A stretch of DNA of 20,190 nt from a virus (IMGVR_UViG_3300006165_001202:1-20190), one strand, 5' to 3'. Shown: positions 12,936 through 19,758, counted from the first letter of the stretch. Notes: a model not told the origin generated them from the sequence alone. Program-made: numbers and translations.

Positions 12936-13213
12936 ACCTTACAGATTTTAAGCAAAATGAACACAATGGCGGTGTGCAAGTATTACTTGATTACACTCAA
13001 TACCAACTAAGCATTATTAAATCAGACTTTTCATATGGTGGAAAACAAGGACTATATGAAATTGGCGTATTTGATAACAACGGTCTGGTAGAGTTAGCAG
13101 ATATCACCTCAGAGGGAGATACCGTTCGAGGTCATCTTACCGAAACCCAAGTTGATAGTATCATTAAAATGATGACTATGATAACAAAGGAAACCCCAAA
13201 ACAAATTAACTAA
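12932..13213 (+). CDS. Hypothetical protein
   Basis: The 93-residue protein is soluble and acidic, with probable beta strands at the start (GGVQVLLDYTQYQLSIIKSDFSYG in the middle of two strands, then GLYEIGVFDNNGLVELADIT) and a C-terminal helix (TETQVDSIIKMMTMITK). I do not recognise it. It is third in the coupled unit, 9 bases before the first tRNA of the cluster, so genes and tRNAs are probably one transcript. Confidence 0.78.
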   Translation: MNLTDFKQNEHNGGVQVLLDYTQYQLSIIKSDFSYGGKQGLYEIGVFDNNGLVELADITSEGDTVRGHLTETQVDSIIKMMTMITKETPKQIN

Positions 13214-13222
13214 AGAGTAATT

Positions 13223-13299
13223 GTCTCCTTAGCTCAGCTGGATAGAGCAACGGCCTTCTAAGCCGTAGGTCACAGGTTCGAATCCTGTAGGGGACACCA
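13223..13299 (+). tRNA. tRNA-Arg, anticodon TCT
   Basis: A complete 77-nt cloverleaf with encoded CCA: acceptor GTCTCCT/AGGGGAC, D-stem GCTC/GAGC, anticodon stem ACGGC/GCCGT with loop CTTCTAA, and T-loop TTCGAAT. It reads AGA and AGG, codons common in this AT-rich window. Confidence 0.95.
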
Positions 13300-13305
13300 A
13301 TTTAA

Positions 13306-13389
13306 GCTCGCATGATGGAATGGTAGACATAACAGACTTAAAATCTGTGGCCGTAAGGCGTCCCGGTTCGAGTCCGGGTGCGAGTACCA
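13306..13389 (+). tRNA. tRNA-Leu, anticodon TAA
   Basis: An 84-nt class II tRNA with encoded CCA. Anticodon stem ACAGA/TCTGT with loop CTTAAAA, variable arm GGCCGTAAGGCG, T-arm CCCGG-TTCGAGT-CCGGG. The first acceptor pair is G-T. It reads UUA and UUG. Confidence 0.94.
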
Positions 13390-13401
13390 AAGGTGTAGAC
13401 T

Positions 13402-13474
13402 GGGTGTCGGAATACACTAGAAAATTAAATACCAAGTATAAGCCGTGAACATGTGAGCTTGGTATATGGCACCC
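13402..13474 (+). ncRNA. Folded spacer element in the tRNA cluster
   Basis: GGGTGTC (13402-13408) pairs with GGCACCC (13468-13474) over 7 bp (one G-U), the size of an acceptor stem, and ATACCAAG (13429-13436) pairs perfectly with CTTGGTAT (13458-13465) inside it. There is no T-loop or CCA, so it is not a tRNA as it stands. It may be a degraded tRNA or a small RNA released when the flanking tRNAs are cut out. Confidence 0.35.
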
Positions 13475-13481
13475 CAAATTA

Positions 13482-13556
13482 GGGACTGTAGCTTAGTGGT
13501 AGAGCAAGACGCTCATAACGTCCAGGTCACTGGTTCGAACCCAGTCAGTCCCACCA
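13482..13556 (+). tRNA. tRNA with CAT anticodon (elongator Met or lysidine-type Ile)
   Basis: A 75-nt cloverleaf with encoded CCA: acceptor GGGACTG/CAGTCCC, D-stem GCTT/GAGC (one T-G pair), anticodon loop CTCATAA, T-arm ACTGG-TTCGAAC-CCAGT. The G1-C72 pair rules out an initiator. Met and Ile(CAU, lysidine) cannot be separated by eye. Pair 27-43 is A-C. Confidence 0.92.
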
Positions 13557-13561
13557 GTTTT

Positions 13562-13648
13562 GCCGGAACTCAGGTTTGTGGGTTCTCATTGGTATCACAG
13601 GCGTCATACCGCGAGAACAGGCGGGGTTCAATTCCCCGACCGGCACCA
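13562..13648 (+). tRNA. Aberrant tRNA-like element with T-arm and CCA
   Basis: The 3' end is tRNA-like: CGGGG-TTCAATT-CCCCG T-arm, then CCGGC pairing with GCCGG (13562-13566), then A and CCA. The rest does not fold as a cloverleaf. One base lies between the T-stem and the 5-bp acceptor. The middle holds GGTAT/ATACC (13591-13595, 13606-13610) with a 10-nt loop, flanked by GTTCTC/GAGAAC (13582-13587, 13613-13618), which competes with a GAACTC/GGGTTC hairpin. No anticodon can be assigned. It may be a decayed tRNA, an intron-bearing one or a tRNA mimic. Confidence 0.5.
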
Positions 13649-13653
13649 ATATT

Positions 13654-13741
13654 GGAAGATTGCCAGAGTGGTCGATCGGAGCTCCCTGCTAAGGAGTTGA
13701 ACCGCAAGGTTCCGTGGGTTCGAATCCCACATCTTCCTCCA
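13654..13741 (+). tRNA. tRNA-Ser, anticodon GCT
   Basis: An 88-nt class II tRNA with encoded CCA: acceptor GGAAGAT/ATCTTCC, anticodon stem GCTCC/GGAGT with loop CTGCTAA, variable arm with AACC/GGTT, T-arm GTGGG-TTCGAAT-CCCAC. It reads AGC and AGU. A late promoter box begins 7 bases after it. Confidence 0.94.
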
Positions 13742-13747
13742 ACAGTT

Positions 13748-13755
13748 GATAAATA
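13748..13755 (+). promoter_or_regulatory. Late promoter box GATAAATA directly before the 13762 gene
   Basis: The box ends 6 bases before ATG 13762. T4 spacing would start the transcript at the base before the ATG. No Shine-Dalgarno is present. Confidence 0.55.
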
Positions 13756-13761
13756 GATGCT

Positions 13762-13974
13762 ATGGGATTTAAGCCAACTAATAAAGTACCTAAGTCAATT
13801 AACTATAAGCGTTATATAGATGGAGTTGAAATTAAGCCATCTATGTTTGTAGGAAAGAATGGAAAAGGTGTTATAGGCGGAGCTCTTAATGGGGACATTG
13901 TATTAGATAATGATGGCAATGCTGTTCCATTTGGACGAGTACAACATACTGAAATCGCAATAGCCAATAAGTAA
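13762..13974 (+). CDS. Small hypothetical protein, predicted leaderless
   Basis: The 70-residue protein (MGFKPTNKVPKSINYKRYID, GVEIKPSMFVGKNGKGVIGG, ALNGDIVLDNDGNAVPFGRV, QHTEIAIANK) looks like a small beta-rich soluble protein. I do not recognise it. Its ATG is 6 bases after a late box with no ribosome site. It is a single-gene unit converging on the minus-strand gene that ends at 14013; no terminator is seen in the 38-base gap. Confidence 0.75.
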   Translation: MGFKPTNKVPKSINYKRYIDGVEIKPSMFVGKNGKGVIGGALNGDIVLDNDGNAVPFGRVQHTEIAIANK

Positions 13975-14012
13975 TTATTGTTTATATGATCTGAAGTACA
14001 ATATTGCTGTCA

Positions 14013-14492
14013 CTATATTATACCCTTGAATCTTAATGCCCACAATATAGATGCTATTATACCTGTTGCTATTATGAATAATGTTCCTATACAAATAACA
14101 TTAATAAAAGCAACTCTACGTTCTTCTTGTTTATATAATGTAGCTTCTCTTTCGGCTTTGATTTTTCTTCTTAGCTCGATGAGTTCCTTCCAGGTCCCAA
14201 ACCCATATCTCCAATTTAACATTGTTTCGAGTTCTTTTTCCTGCTCACGAATTGCCTTATCGTGCATTAGTAGTTGAAGGGCTTCTTCCTCAATACTACC
14301 TGCGGCAAATAATTTCTTAAATAATGGGGGATTTTTATTATTGGCTTGTGCTTTGCGTATGTCACTTACTGCTCCATACCATTTGCTCATTGATCCTACA
14401 ACTCGTTCAAGATCTTGTCCCATGCCAACAGCTCTTTTTACCGCGCCAAATGCGGCTGATGCTACAGCGAATGCCGTTACAGGATCTATAAT
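14013..14492 (-). CDS. Conserved T4-like phage protein with C-terminal membrane helix, ATT start
   Basis: From ATG 14423 the frame gives 136 residues, but it stays open upstream and reads IIDPVTAFAVASAAFGAVKR, VGMGQDLERVVGSMSKWYGA and onward. That N-terminus resembles, from memory, proteins of T4-like cyanophages starting MIDPVTAFA. No ATG, GTG or TTG fits there; ATT at 14492-14490 lies 7 bases after a perfect AAGGAG (14506-14501), so ATT is the likely start (159 residues). Central coiled-coil helices (EEEALQLLMHDKAIREQEKE, ELIELRRKIKAEREA) are followed by a C-terminal membrane helix (VICIGTLFIIATGIIASILW). A perfect minus-strand TATAAATA lies upstream. Function unknown, possibly virion-related. 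Confidence 0.78.
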   Translation of the reverse strand: MIDPVTAFAVASAAFGAVKRAVGMGQDLERVVGSMSKWYGAVSDIRKAQANNKNPPLFKKLFAAGSIEEEALQLLMHDKAIREQEKELETMLNWRYGFGTWKELIELRRKIKAEREATLYKQEERRVAFINVICIGTLFIIATGIIASILWALRFKGII

Positions 14493-14520
14493 GGGCCCAC
14501 TCCTTAACTAACTATACACC

Positions 14521-14528
14521 TATTTATA
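14521..14528 (-). promoter_or_regulatory. Minus-strand late promoter box TATAAATA
   Basis: A perfect late box read from 14528 to 14521, giving a start near 14515 and a short leader carrying AAGGAG before the ATT-start gene. Confidence 0.65.
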
Positions 14529-14578
14529 GGTCAATATGCATAATTAACACTGTTTTTAACGATAAGTTCAGAAAAGAC

Positions 14579-14612
14579 TTGACAGCCGATTACTACTGTT
14601 ATACAATAAATA
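14579..14612 (+). promoter_or_regulatory. Fused sigma70 and late promoter
   Basis: TTGACA (14579-14584), a 17-base spacer and TACAAT (14602-14607) form a sigma70 promoter. The late-type box AATAAATA (14605-14612) overlaps the -10 element, as at the tmRNA promoter. Confidence 0.65.
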
Positions 14613-14648
14613 GTATAAGTGAAATAGTGAATACACTGTATTTTCTAT

Positions 14649-14703
14649 GGAGTTAGTGTGTAGATTTAAGCACATACGTGAGTTCGAGTCTTGCGTTACT
14701 CCA
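14649..14703 (+). ncRNA. D-arm-less tRNA-like element
   Basis: GGAGTTA (14649-14655) pairs with TTACTCC (14696-14702) with one mismatch. GTGTGT/ACATAC (14656-14661, 14672-14677) forms one 6-bp hairpin with a 10-nt loop, and GTGAG-TTCGAGT-CTTGC (14678-14694) is a T-arm with a canonical 7-nt T-loop. There is no D-arm and no full CCA (ACC follows). It sits in the leader of the 14725 gene. It could be a decayed tRNA or a tRNA mimic. Confidence 0.5.
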
Positions 14704-14724
14704 CCTTTCTTAAGGGGATAGAAT

Positions 14725-14907
14725 ATGTCATTTAGACACGACACTAAAGCTATAAAAGAAAAAGTTAAGGTTATCCTTAATAAGGTAGAACTACTTGAGC
14801 AGGCAGAATTATTGCCTAGCGGTCGAGAAGACATGAAAAGATACCTAATAGACGACATTAGGGCTCTTGCTCGAGACATTGCTAACGATTCGACCGATAA
14901 CTGTTAG
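14725..14907 (+). CDS. Small helical protein of unknown function
   Basis: The 60-residue protein is highly charged and probably all helix (DTKAIKEKVKVILNKVELLE, PSGREDMKRYLIDDIRALAR). I do not recognise it. AAGGGGAT precedes the ATG. It follows a fused early/late promoter and heads the unit with the small membrane protein and the endolysin. Confidence 0.75.
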   Translation: MSFRHDTKAIKEKVKVILNKVELLEQAELLPSGREDMKRYLIDDIRALARDIANDSTDNC

Positions 14908-14940
14908 TAACTATATAAACATTTAAAAAAGGAGATCAAT

Positions 14941-15108
14941 ATGATTGATTGGATTAAAGACAGACTAGCTGAGCGTACATCATTAGATGGCGGTATGCTA
15001 ATTGCAATGGGTGTTATCACACTCTTTTTCAGTGCAATAATTCCCATTAACTTAGTAGCATGGATTGCTATTGGTTATGGTGCATTTACGTTATGGAAAA
15101 GTGAGTAG
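14941..15108 (+). CDS. Small membrane protein next to the endolysin
   Basis: A 55-residue frame starts at ATG 14941 after a strong AAGGAG. It reads MIDWIKDRLAERTSLDGG, then a hydrophobic stretch (MLIAMGVITLFFSAIIP, NLVAWIAIGYGAFTLW) that could form one or two membrane helices, and ends KSE. Similar short proteins with a K.RL.ERTS.DG start and a TLWKSE end occur in T4-like cyanophages, from memory. Its place 5 bases before the endolysin and its size make a holin or lysis accessory role possible, but T4-type holins look different. Confidence 0.75.
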   Translation: MIDWIKDRLAERTSLDGGMLIAMGVITLFFSAIIPINLVAWIAIGYGAFTLWKSE

Positions 15109-15113
15109 GTAAT

Positions 15114-15941
15114 ATGAATTTTGATTTTACAGTAGATCAGGTAGCAGAGCTTTTGCCACGTGTAGATGCCAGTGAATGGTTTGATGCAATGAACAGAGTT
15201 TTGCCAAAATGGAAGATTGATAGTGTTAATAGGGTTGCGGGTTTCGTAGCACAAACAGCACATGAGTCTGCCGGTTATACGGTACTAACTGAAAATCTAA
15301 ATTACAGTGCAACAGCATTGAATAAGATTTTTCCGAAATACTTTGAACGTGCTGGCAGAAATGCCAGTGATTATCACAGACAACCAGAAAAGATTGCTAA
15401 CGTAATTTATGCTAATCGTATGGATAATGGTGATACTAGTAGTGGGGATGGATGGCGCTTTCGAGGTGGCGGAATTCTTCAACTAACTGGTAGACACAAT
15501 TATACACAGTTTAGTCAACAAGAAGGTATGACAGCGGAAGATGCTACAACATTTGTCCGTTCTCCTATTGGAGCGTTAGCTAGTGCTTGCTGGTTCTGGG
15601 ATACAAATGACATTAATGATTATTGCGACAAACAAGACATTGTTGGAATGACTAAACGCATTAATGGCGGAACTATCGGTCTAGAAGATCGCAAAAAACA
15701 TTATGAACATGCTTTAGAAGTACTTGGTGGACATTACACTCCATCAGTAACTTATGAAACAGTTCGTATTGGATCTCGTGGAGTAACTGTAAAGAGATTA
15801 CAGGAATCCCTAAAACTTTCTGCAGATGGCATCTTTGGTGCTGGAACAGAAAGAGCACTTAAAGAATGGCAAAGTAAGAATAACTGCACTCCTGACGGAA
15901 TTGCAGGCCCTCAAACTTTAGGACGCATATTCAGTGCATAA
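15114..15941 (+). CDS. Endolysin: GH19 chitinase-like domain plus peptidoglycan-binding domain
   Basis: The 275-residue protein has a GH19-type muramidase/chitinase domain (about 1-205) with general acid Glu51 in AHESAGY, second Glu60 in TENLNYSA, and the FRGGGILQLTGRHNYTQF block. A C-terminal PG_binding_1 domain (about 212-275) shows RIGSRGVTVKRLQESL, ADGIFGAGTERALKEWQ and PDGIAGPQTLG. It should cleave the peptidoglycan glycan strands at lysis. No signal peptide is present, so it needs a holin. It follows the small membrane protein closely and its ATG overlaps a weak GTAGGT site. Confidence 0.92.
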   Translation: MNFDFTVDQVAELLPRVDASEWFDAMNRVLPKWKIDSVNRVAGFVAQTAHESAGYTVLTENLNYSATALNKIFPKYFERAGRNASDYHRQPEKIANVIYANRMDNGDTSSGDGWRFRGGGILQLTGRHNYTQFSQQEGMTAEDATTFVRSPIGALASACWFWDTNDINDYCDKQDIVGMTKRINGGTIGLEDRKKHYEHALEVLGGHYTPSVTYETVRIGSRGVTVKRLQESLKLSADGIFGAGTERALKEWQSKNNCTPDGIAGPQTLGRIFSA

Positions 15942-15967
15942 GTTTACAATAAACAAAGTGGTGGACA

Positions 15968-17155
15968 TTGACAGTCAATAAACATAGCGACAGTTGGTGT
16001 CCACTACCCTTTAATGCTATTAGCTTTCATCCTACTGGTAAACTGACTCGTTGTATGATGAGTGATACACCCATGGGAGAAAGTTATGATAGTGCAGAAA
16101 TGCAACATCTACGACAAGATATGCTTGACGGTAAATGGGACAAAGAAGGGTGCATGAGTTGTTGGAAAAAAGAAGAACAGGGCAACATAAGCCAAAGACA
16201 AAAATGGTTACAGCGTAACCCAAAAGACTTTAAGAATCAAGACGGGTATAACATGCCACTTGTTAAAGGAAACCCAGTAAATCACATGTTTGTTAATTAC
16301 AGTAATATATGTAATTTTAAATGTAGAATGTGTGGACCTAATTTTAGTAACAGTCTTATTCCAGAACATAAACATTTGCATGCAATTGGACTGGGAAAAA
16401 AAGTAAAAACAGAAACTATTAAAAACAGAAACTTTATTAATGATTATCTGAGAAAAAATGTAAACAGTTTAAAAGACGTAAGCAGTATTTGGATTACAGG
16501 TGGAGAACCTTTAATGGATAATAGTTGCTACGAGCTAATGGATATATTAAATGAGTACAACAGATCTTTTGATACTGATATGGTTATCACTACAAACGGA
16601 TCTAAAGTTGATTTAAATAAATTACAAGAGTTTGAGAACTTAAAGTTCTTTGAACTTGATCTAAGTATTGATGCACCTAACACTATGTTTGAATATATGC
16701 GTAGTGCAGGAATATACACATGGAAAGAAATGAGTAGCCTTATTGATGATTTAACACATTTTAAGAAAGAGAACAGTAGTTGGTTCCATCTGTGTTTTAA
16801 TTCAAGTATACAAGCATTAAACTTTGATACAGTATTAGAGTTTGACAAATTATGTCGTGATGCAGGCGCCCTAAATAATACTAGGATGCTAGTATTTCCA
16901 GAACACTTTAGATTAGATGTGTTACCCTTGGAAATGCGACAAGCAGAATACAACAAGATTAAAGATTACACACCTGCTCAATACGATCCAAGGTTTAAAC
17001 GTACTTTTGATGATATACTCAAAAGCATGTTGACGCCACAAGCAGATAGTGTTATAATAAACAAGTTTAAAGAGTTCACATTAGCACAGGATAAGTATAG
17101 AAATATGCATATAAAAGATTATCATGTACAGCTAAGTGAATTTATATACAATTGA
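15968..17155 (+). CDS. Twitch-type radical SAM protein, first copy
   Basis: The 395-residue protein has the radical SAM CxxxCxxC motif at Cys115, Cys119 and Cys122 (NICNFKCRMC), then WITGGEPLMDN, TTNGSK and a TIM-barrel-like remainder. Before the barrel, Cys11, Cys29 and the GCMSC pair Cys62/Cys65 form an N-terminal auxiliary cluster site, as in phage proteins called twitch-domain radical SAM proteins. Substrate unknown. The only usable start is TTG 15968: a stop lies 6 codons upstream and the first ATG is past Cys29. A GTGGTGG stretch precedes it. The second copy follows after 7 bases. Confidence 0.88.
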   Translation: MTVNKHSDSWCPLPFNAISFHPTGKLTRCMMSDTPMGESYDSAEMQHLRQDMLDGKWDKEGCMSCWKKEEQGNISQRQKWLQRNPKDFKNQDGYNMPLVKGNPVNHMFVNYSNICNFKCRMCGPNFSNSLIPEHKHLHAIGLGKKVKTETIKNRNFINDYLRKNVNSLKDVSSIWITGGEPLMDNSCYELMDILNEYNRSFDTDMVITTNGSKVDLNKLQEFENLKFFELDLSIDAPNTMFEYMRSAGIYTWKEMSSLIDDLTHFKKENSSWFHLCFNSSIQALNFDTVLEFDKLCRDAGALNNTRMLVFPEHFRLDVLPLEMRQAEYNKIKDYTPAQYDPRFKRTFDDILKSMLTPQADSVIINKFKEFTLAQDKYRNMHIKDYHVQLSEFIYN

Positions 17156-17162
17156 GGAATAG

Positions 17163-18470
17163 ATGAAAAGAGACGGCGCCCCGAATAAGTTTTTTATACC
17201 AGCAGATCAAATTGAAACTAAAGTAGTAGAAACTGACAAATGGAACAACTTACACAGTAAGAGTTGGTGTCCAGTTCCGTTTAATACTATTAGTTGGCAC
17301 CCTAGTGGTGTTGTCAGTCGTTGTATGATGAGTGATGACGACATGGGTACACATCATGATTCAGATGAGATGCAAAATCTACGAAAGAATATGCTTGATG
17401 GTAAATGGGATACATTTGGATGTACTAACTGTTTAACTAAAGAAAAGCAAGGAGCTCGTAGTCAACGAATGAACTGGCTACATCATGACTTCCGTGAACA
17501 ATTAGGCAATCCAGATCCATACAACACTCCACTGTTAAAAGGAAACGACATAAGCCACTTGTTCGTTAACTTTAGTAACGTGTGTAACTTTAAATGTAGA
17601 ATGTGTAGTTCTAACTATAGTAACAGTTTAATTCCAGAAGCAAAGCATATGGAACCTTTGTTTCCTAGAGAATACAGAAAAGTAGAAACATCAAATCCAA
17701 AGAATTTTAATAATATTAATGAATACTTAGAAGCTAATCCATCAGTACTTAAAGGTATTAGAAGTATATGGATGACAGGTGGCGAACCATTTATGGACAA
17801 CAGCCCATACAAGCTAATGGAACTTATTGAGCAACATGGACATCCAGAACTAATTAAAATGGTTGTTACAACTAACGGTTCAAGATTAGATGTATCAAAG
17901 CTTCACAAATTTAAAAAACTTAAAAAACTTACACTTGATATTAGTATTGATGCAGTAGGTCCAATGTTTGAATACATGCGTAGTAATGGTGTGTTCTCAT
18001 GGAGCCAAATGGAAACAAAAATTGGAGAGTTAAAAACCTTTGCTGATGATCACAGAGCTAAAGAGAAACGTGATGATTGGTTCAGTTTTCAAATCAATAG
18101 TAGTTACCAAATGTTTAACTACGATAACATGCCAGAGTTTTTTCAATTCATATACGACATGCGTTGCGACAGTAATGTACGATTAGTTATTTTTCCTGAA
18201 CATTTACGTGCAGGAAACTTACCAGAGTCTTACAAAAAACAAGCACTAAAAGATATGGATATGATTGAAGTACGTTATGGAAATAAAAACGTACACAATA
18301 TTAAAACACTTGAAGATATTAGAAAAGCACTTTATAAACAAGACACAAAAATAGAAGTGTTTAAAACATTAGTAAAAGAACAAGATAAATTTAGAGGTAC
18401 ATACTTGTATGACTATCATCCACATTTGGGTGAGATAATTTATGGCGATATACAACCAGGACTATTTTAA
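17163..18470 (+). CDS. Twitch-type radical SAM protein, second copy
   Basis: The 435-residue protein is a tandem paralogue of its neighbour. Shared blocks include SWCPVPFNTISWHPSG, RCMMSDDDMG, MLDGKWDTFGCTNC, NFSNVCNFKCRMC (the CxxxCxxC), WMTGGEPFMDNSPY and TTNGSRLD. All auxiliary and radical SAM cysteines are kept in both copies. It carries about 25 extra N-terminal residues (PNKFFIPADQIETKVVETDK). GAGGAA precedes the ATG. The following gene starts at the last base of its stop codon. Retention of both copies suggests distinct substrates or a heterodimer. Confidence 0.9.
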   Translation: MKRDGAPNKFFIPADQIETKVVETDKWNNLHSKSWCPVPFNTISWHPSGVVSRCMMSDDDMGTHHDSDEMQNLRKNMLDGKWDTFGCTNCLTKEKQGARSQRMNWLHHDFREQLGNPDPYNTPLLKGNDISHLFVNFSNVCNFKCRMCSSNYSNSLIPEAKHMEPLFPREYRKVETSNPKNFNNINEYLEANPSVLKGIRSIWMTGGEPFMDNSPYKLMELIEQHGHPELIKMVVTTNGSRLDVSKLHKFKKLKKLTLDISIDAVGPMFEYMRSNGVFSWSQMETKIGELKTFADDHRAKEKRDDWFSFQINSSYQMFNYDNMPEFFQFIYDMRCDSNVRLVIFPEHLRAGNLPESYKKQALKDMDMIEVRYGNKNVHNIKTLEDIRKALYKQDTKIEVFKTLVKEQDKFRGTYLYDYHPHLGEIIYGDIQPGLF

Positions 18471-19264
18471 TGTTACCATTACCTCATAAAGGTCCATTAC
18501 CAAGACCAGATTATAAATCATACAGTATGATATTCCCACAAGGATTGCCGGGTGAATTTATTTCATTTTTTATTCAACTGCATGAAGGATTCCCAAGAAT
18601 ACAAGATATGGATATGAGGTACACACCAGATGATCCATATGATGAAGCGAATGATGGTAAAGATCCAATAGGGCATCAAGGCAGATCGTGGAATCCAGAA
18701 GGAATAAAACACAGCAACAAGTTTGGAGACACATGGGAAACGCCAGTAACTGAATTTAAAGAATCAATTAATGCTATGCTAGAAACAGGATACGGTGATT
18801 TTACAAAGATGGTTTTTAAAATTAATCCATTACATTTTATAAATTATGCATGGGATAGATTTGATCTAGTACACACACATGATACAAAAATTGTACAACA
18901 TATCGTACTTGAATGTAAAGATTTAGATATTAGGGATATGATTGAAGTTGCCAATCCTATAAAAATAAAATGGGATTATACAATTACTCCAAGTAAAGCA
19001 TTTAGAGAAGGCAGGCGAGACCTCGTAACAGCAGAGTACATAGGTCCTGTGTTTGCTAATTTCCAAGAATCATACGTGCATTATAAACAGCTAATTGAAG
19101 AAAGAGGAGTTAAAGTAGACAAGATTGATGTTGGTAACTTACTTCAACGTGAACCATACGAATACTACAGACTACTAAAAATTATTGATTCTCAACCACT
19201 TCCAAATTGGCGTAAAATAATTAAAGATTATACAGATCTAGCCTTTATGGAATGTTTCGATTGA
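18470..19264 (+). CDS. Unrecognised protein coupled to the radical SAM pair
   Basis: The 264-residue soluble protein starts in a TAATG overlap with the second radical SAM gene. The N-terminus SYSMIFPQGLPGEFISFFIQ puts a glycine-proline turn after a beta strand, a little like a sulfotransferase phosphate-binding loop, and the C-terminal EYYRLLKIIDSQPLPNWRKI resembles the end of phage sulfotransferase-like proteins. This comparison is weak and the middle is unfamiliar. As third gene of the unit it may act on the radical SAM product. Its stop codon lies inside the next promoter. Confidence 0.78.
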   Translation: MLPLPHKGPLPRPDYKSYSMIFPQGLPGEFISFFIQLHEGFPRIQDMDMRYTPDDPYDEANDGKDPIGHQGRSWNPEGIKHSNKFGDTWETPVTEFKESINAMLETGYGDFTKMVFKINPLHFINYAWDRFDLVHTHDTKIVQHIVLECKDLDIRDMIEVANPIKIKWDYTITPSKAFREGRRDLVTAEYIGPVFANFQESYVHYKQLIEERGVKVDKIDVGNLLQREPYEYYRLLKIIDSQPLPNWRKIIKDYTDLAFMECFD

Positions 19265-19289
19265 CAAACATGTAAAAATGTACTATAAT
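19261..19289 (+). promoter_or_regulatory. Perfect-consensus sigma70 promoter
   Basis: TTGACA (19261-19266), a 17-base spacer and TATAAT (19284-19289) match all consensus positions. The spacer holds ACAT...ATGT inverted half-sites. The -35 box overlaps the stop codon of the preceding gene. Confidence 0.85.
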
Positions 19290-19317
19290 ATATACTTAAT
19301 TGAATGGGAGTATATAC

Positions 19318-19758
19318 ATGACAATGCACTTAGTCGGTCCGTACATGACCACAACAAACTACAAACGTAAGAAAACTAAGAAAAAGCTAAGTCCTAATCA
19401 ACAGGAAAAGCTACGTATACAGTGGAAAGCACACAATAAAGATTGTCGTAAGCGACATATTCATTCAGCACAGTTTGCAGAATTAGAAGACTTTATTGCA
19501 TACGTAAATGGCACCTACAAAGCTCCTGTAAAGGCACACGTAGCAATGAAGCCATATCAACCCCCCAAAGTAAGAGATGAAAAACATTATCCAAGTTTAA
19601 GCAATAATATTGCAGGATTAACACCTCGTAAAGAAAGTATGCAATATACAGGCGAACGTAAGTTACTTGGAATTGCTACAATGCACAAAAGTAACATGGT
19701 TCCTATATTTGAGGACAACAAACATGAAGCAATTGAAATAGCACGAATGAGGCGATAA
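19318..19758 (+). CDS. Conserved T4-like phage protein of unknown function
   Basis: From ATG 19318 (GGGAG 7 bases upstream) the protein has 146 residues. An upstream in-frame TTG at 19300 is less likely. It begins MTMHLVGPYMTTTNYKRKK, has a very basic N-terminal third and ends with GERKLLGIATMHKSNMVPIF, then KHEAIEIARMRR. This LGIATMHKSN..P.F...EA..I..MRR ending is, from memory, widespread in T4-like cyanophages, which supports the phage assignment. Function unknown. Its stop codon overlaps the next ATG by one base. Confidence 0.85.
   Translation: MTMHLVGPYMTTTNYKRKKTKKKLSPNQQEKLRIQWKAHNKDCRKRHIHSAQFAELEDFIAYVNGTYKAPVKAHVAMKPYQPPKVRDEKHYPSLSNNIAGLTPRKESMQYTGERKLLGIATMHKSNMVPIFEDNKHEAIEIARMRR

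Noticed and set aside
13229-13756. Open frames on both strands across the tRNA cluster
   Set aside because: They are made of tRNA genes and have no ribosome site; their proteins contain translated T-loops such as GFEPVTYGLE.
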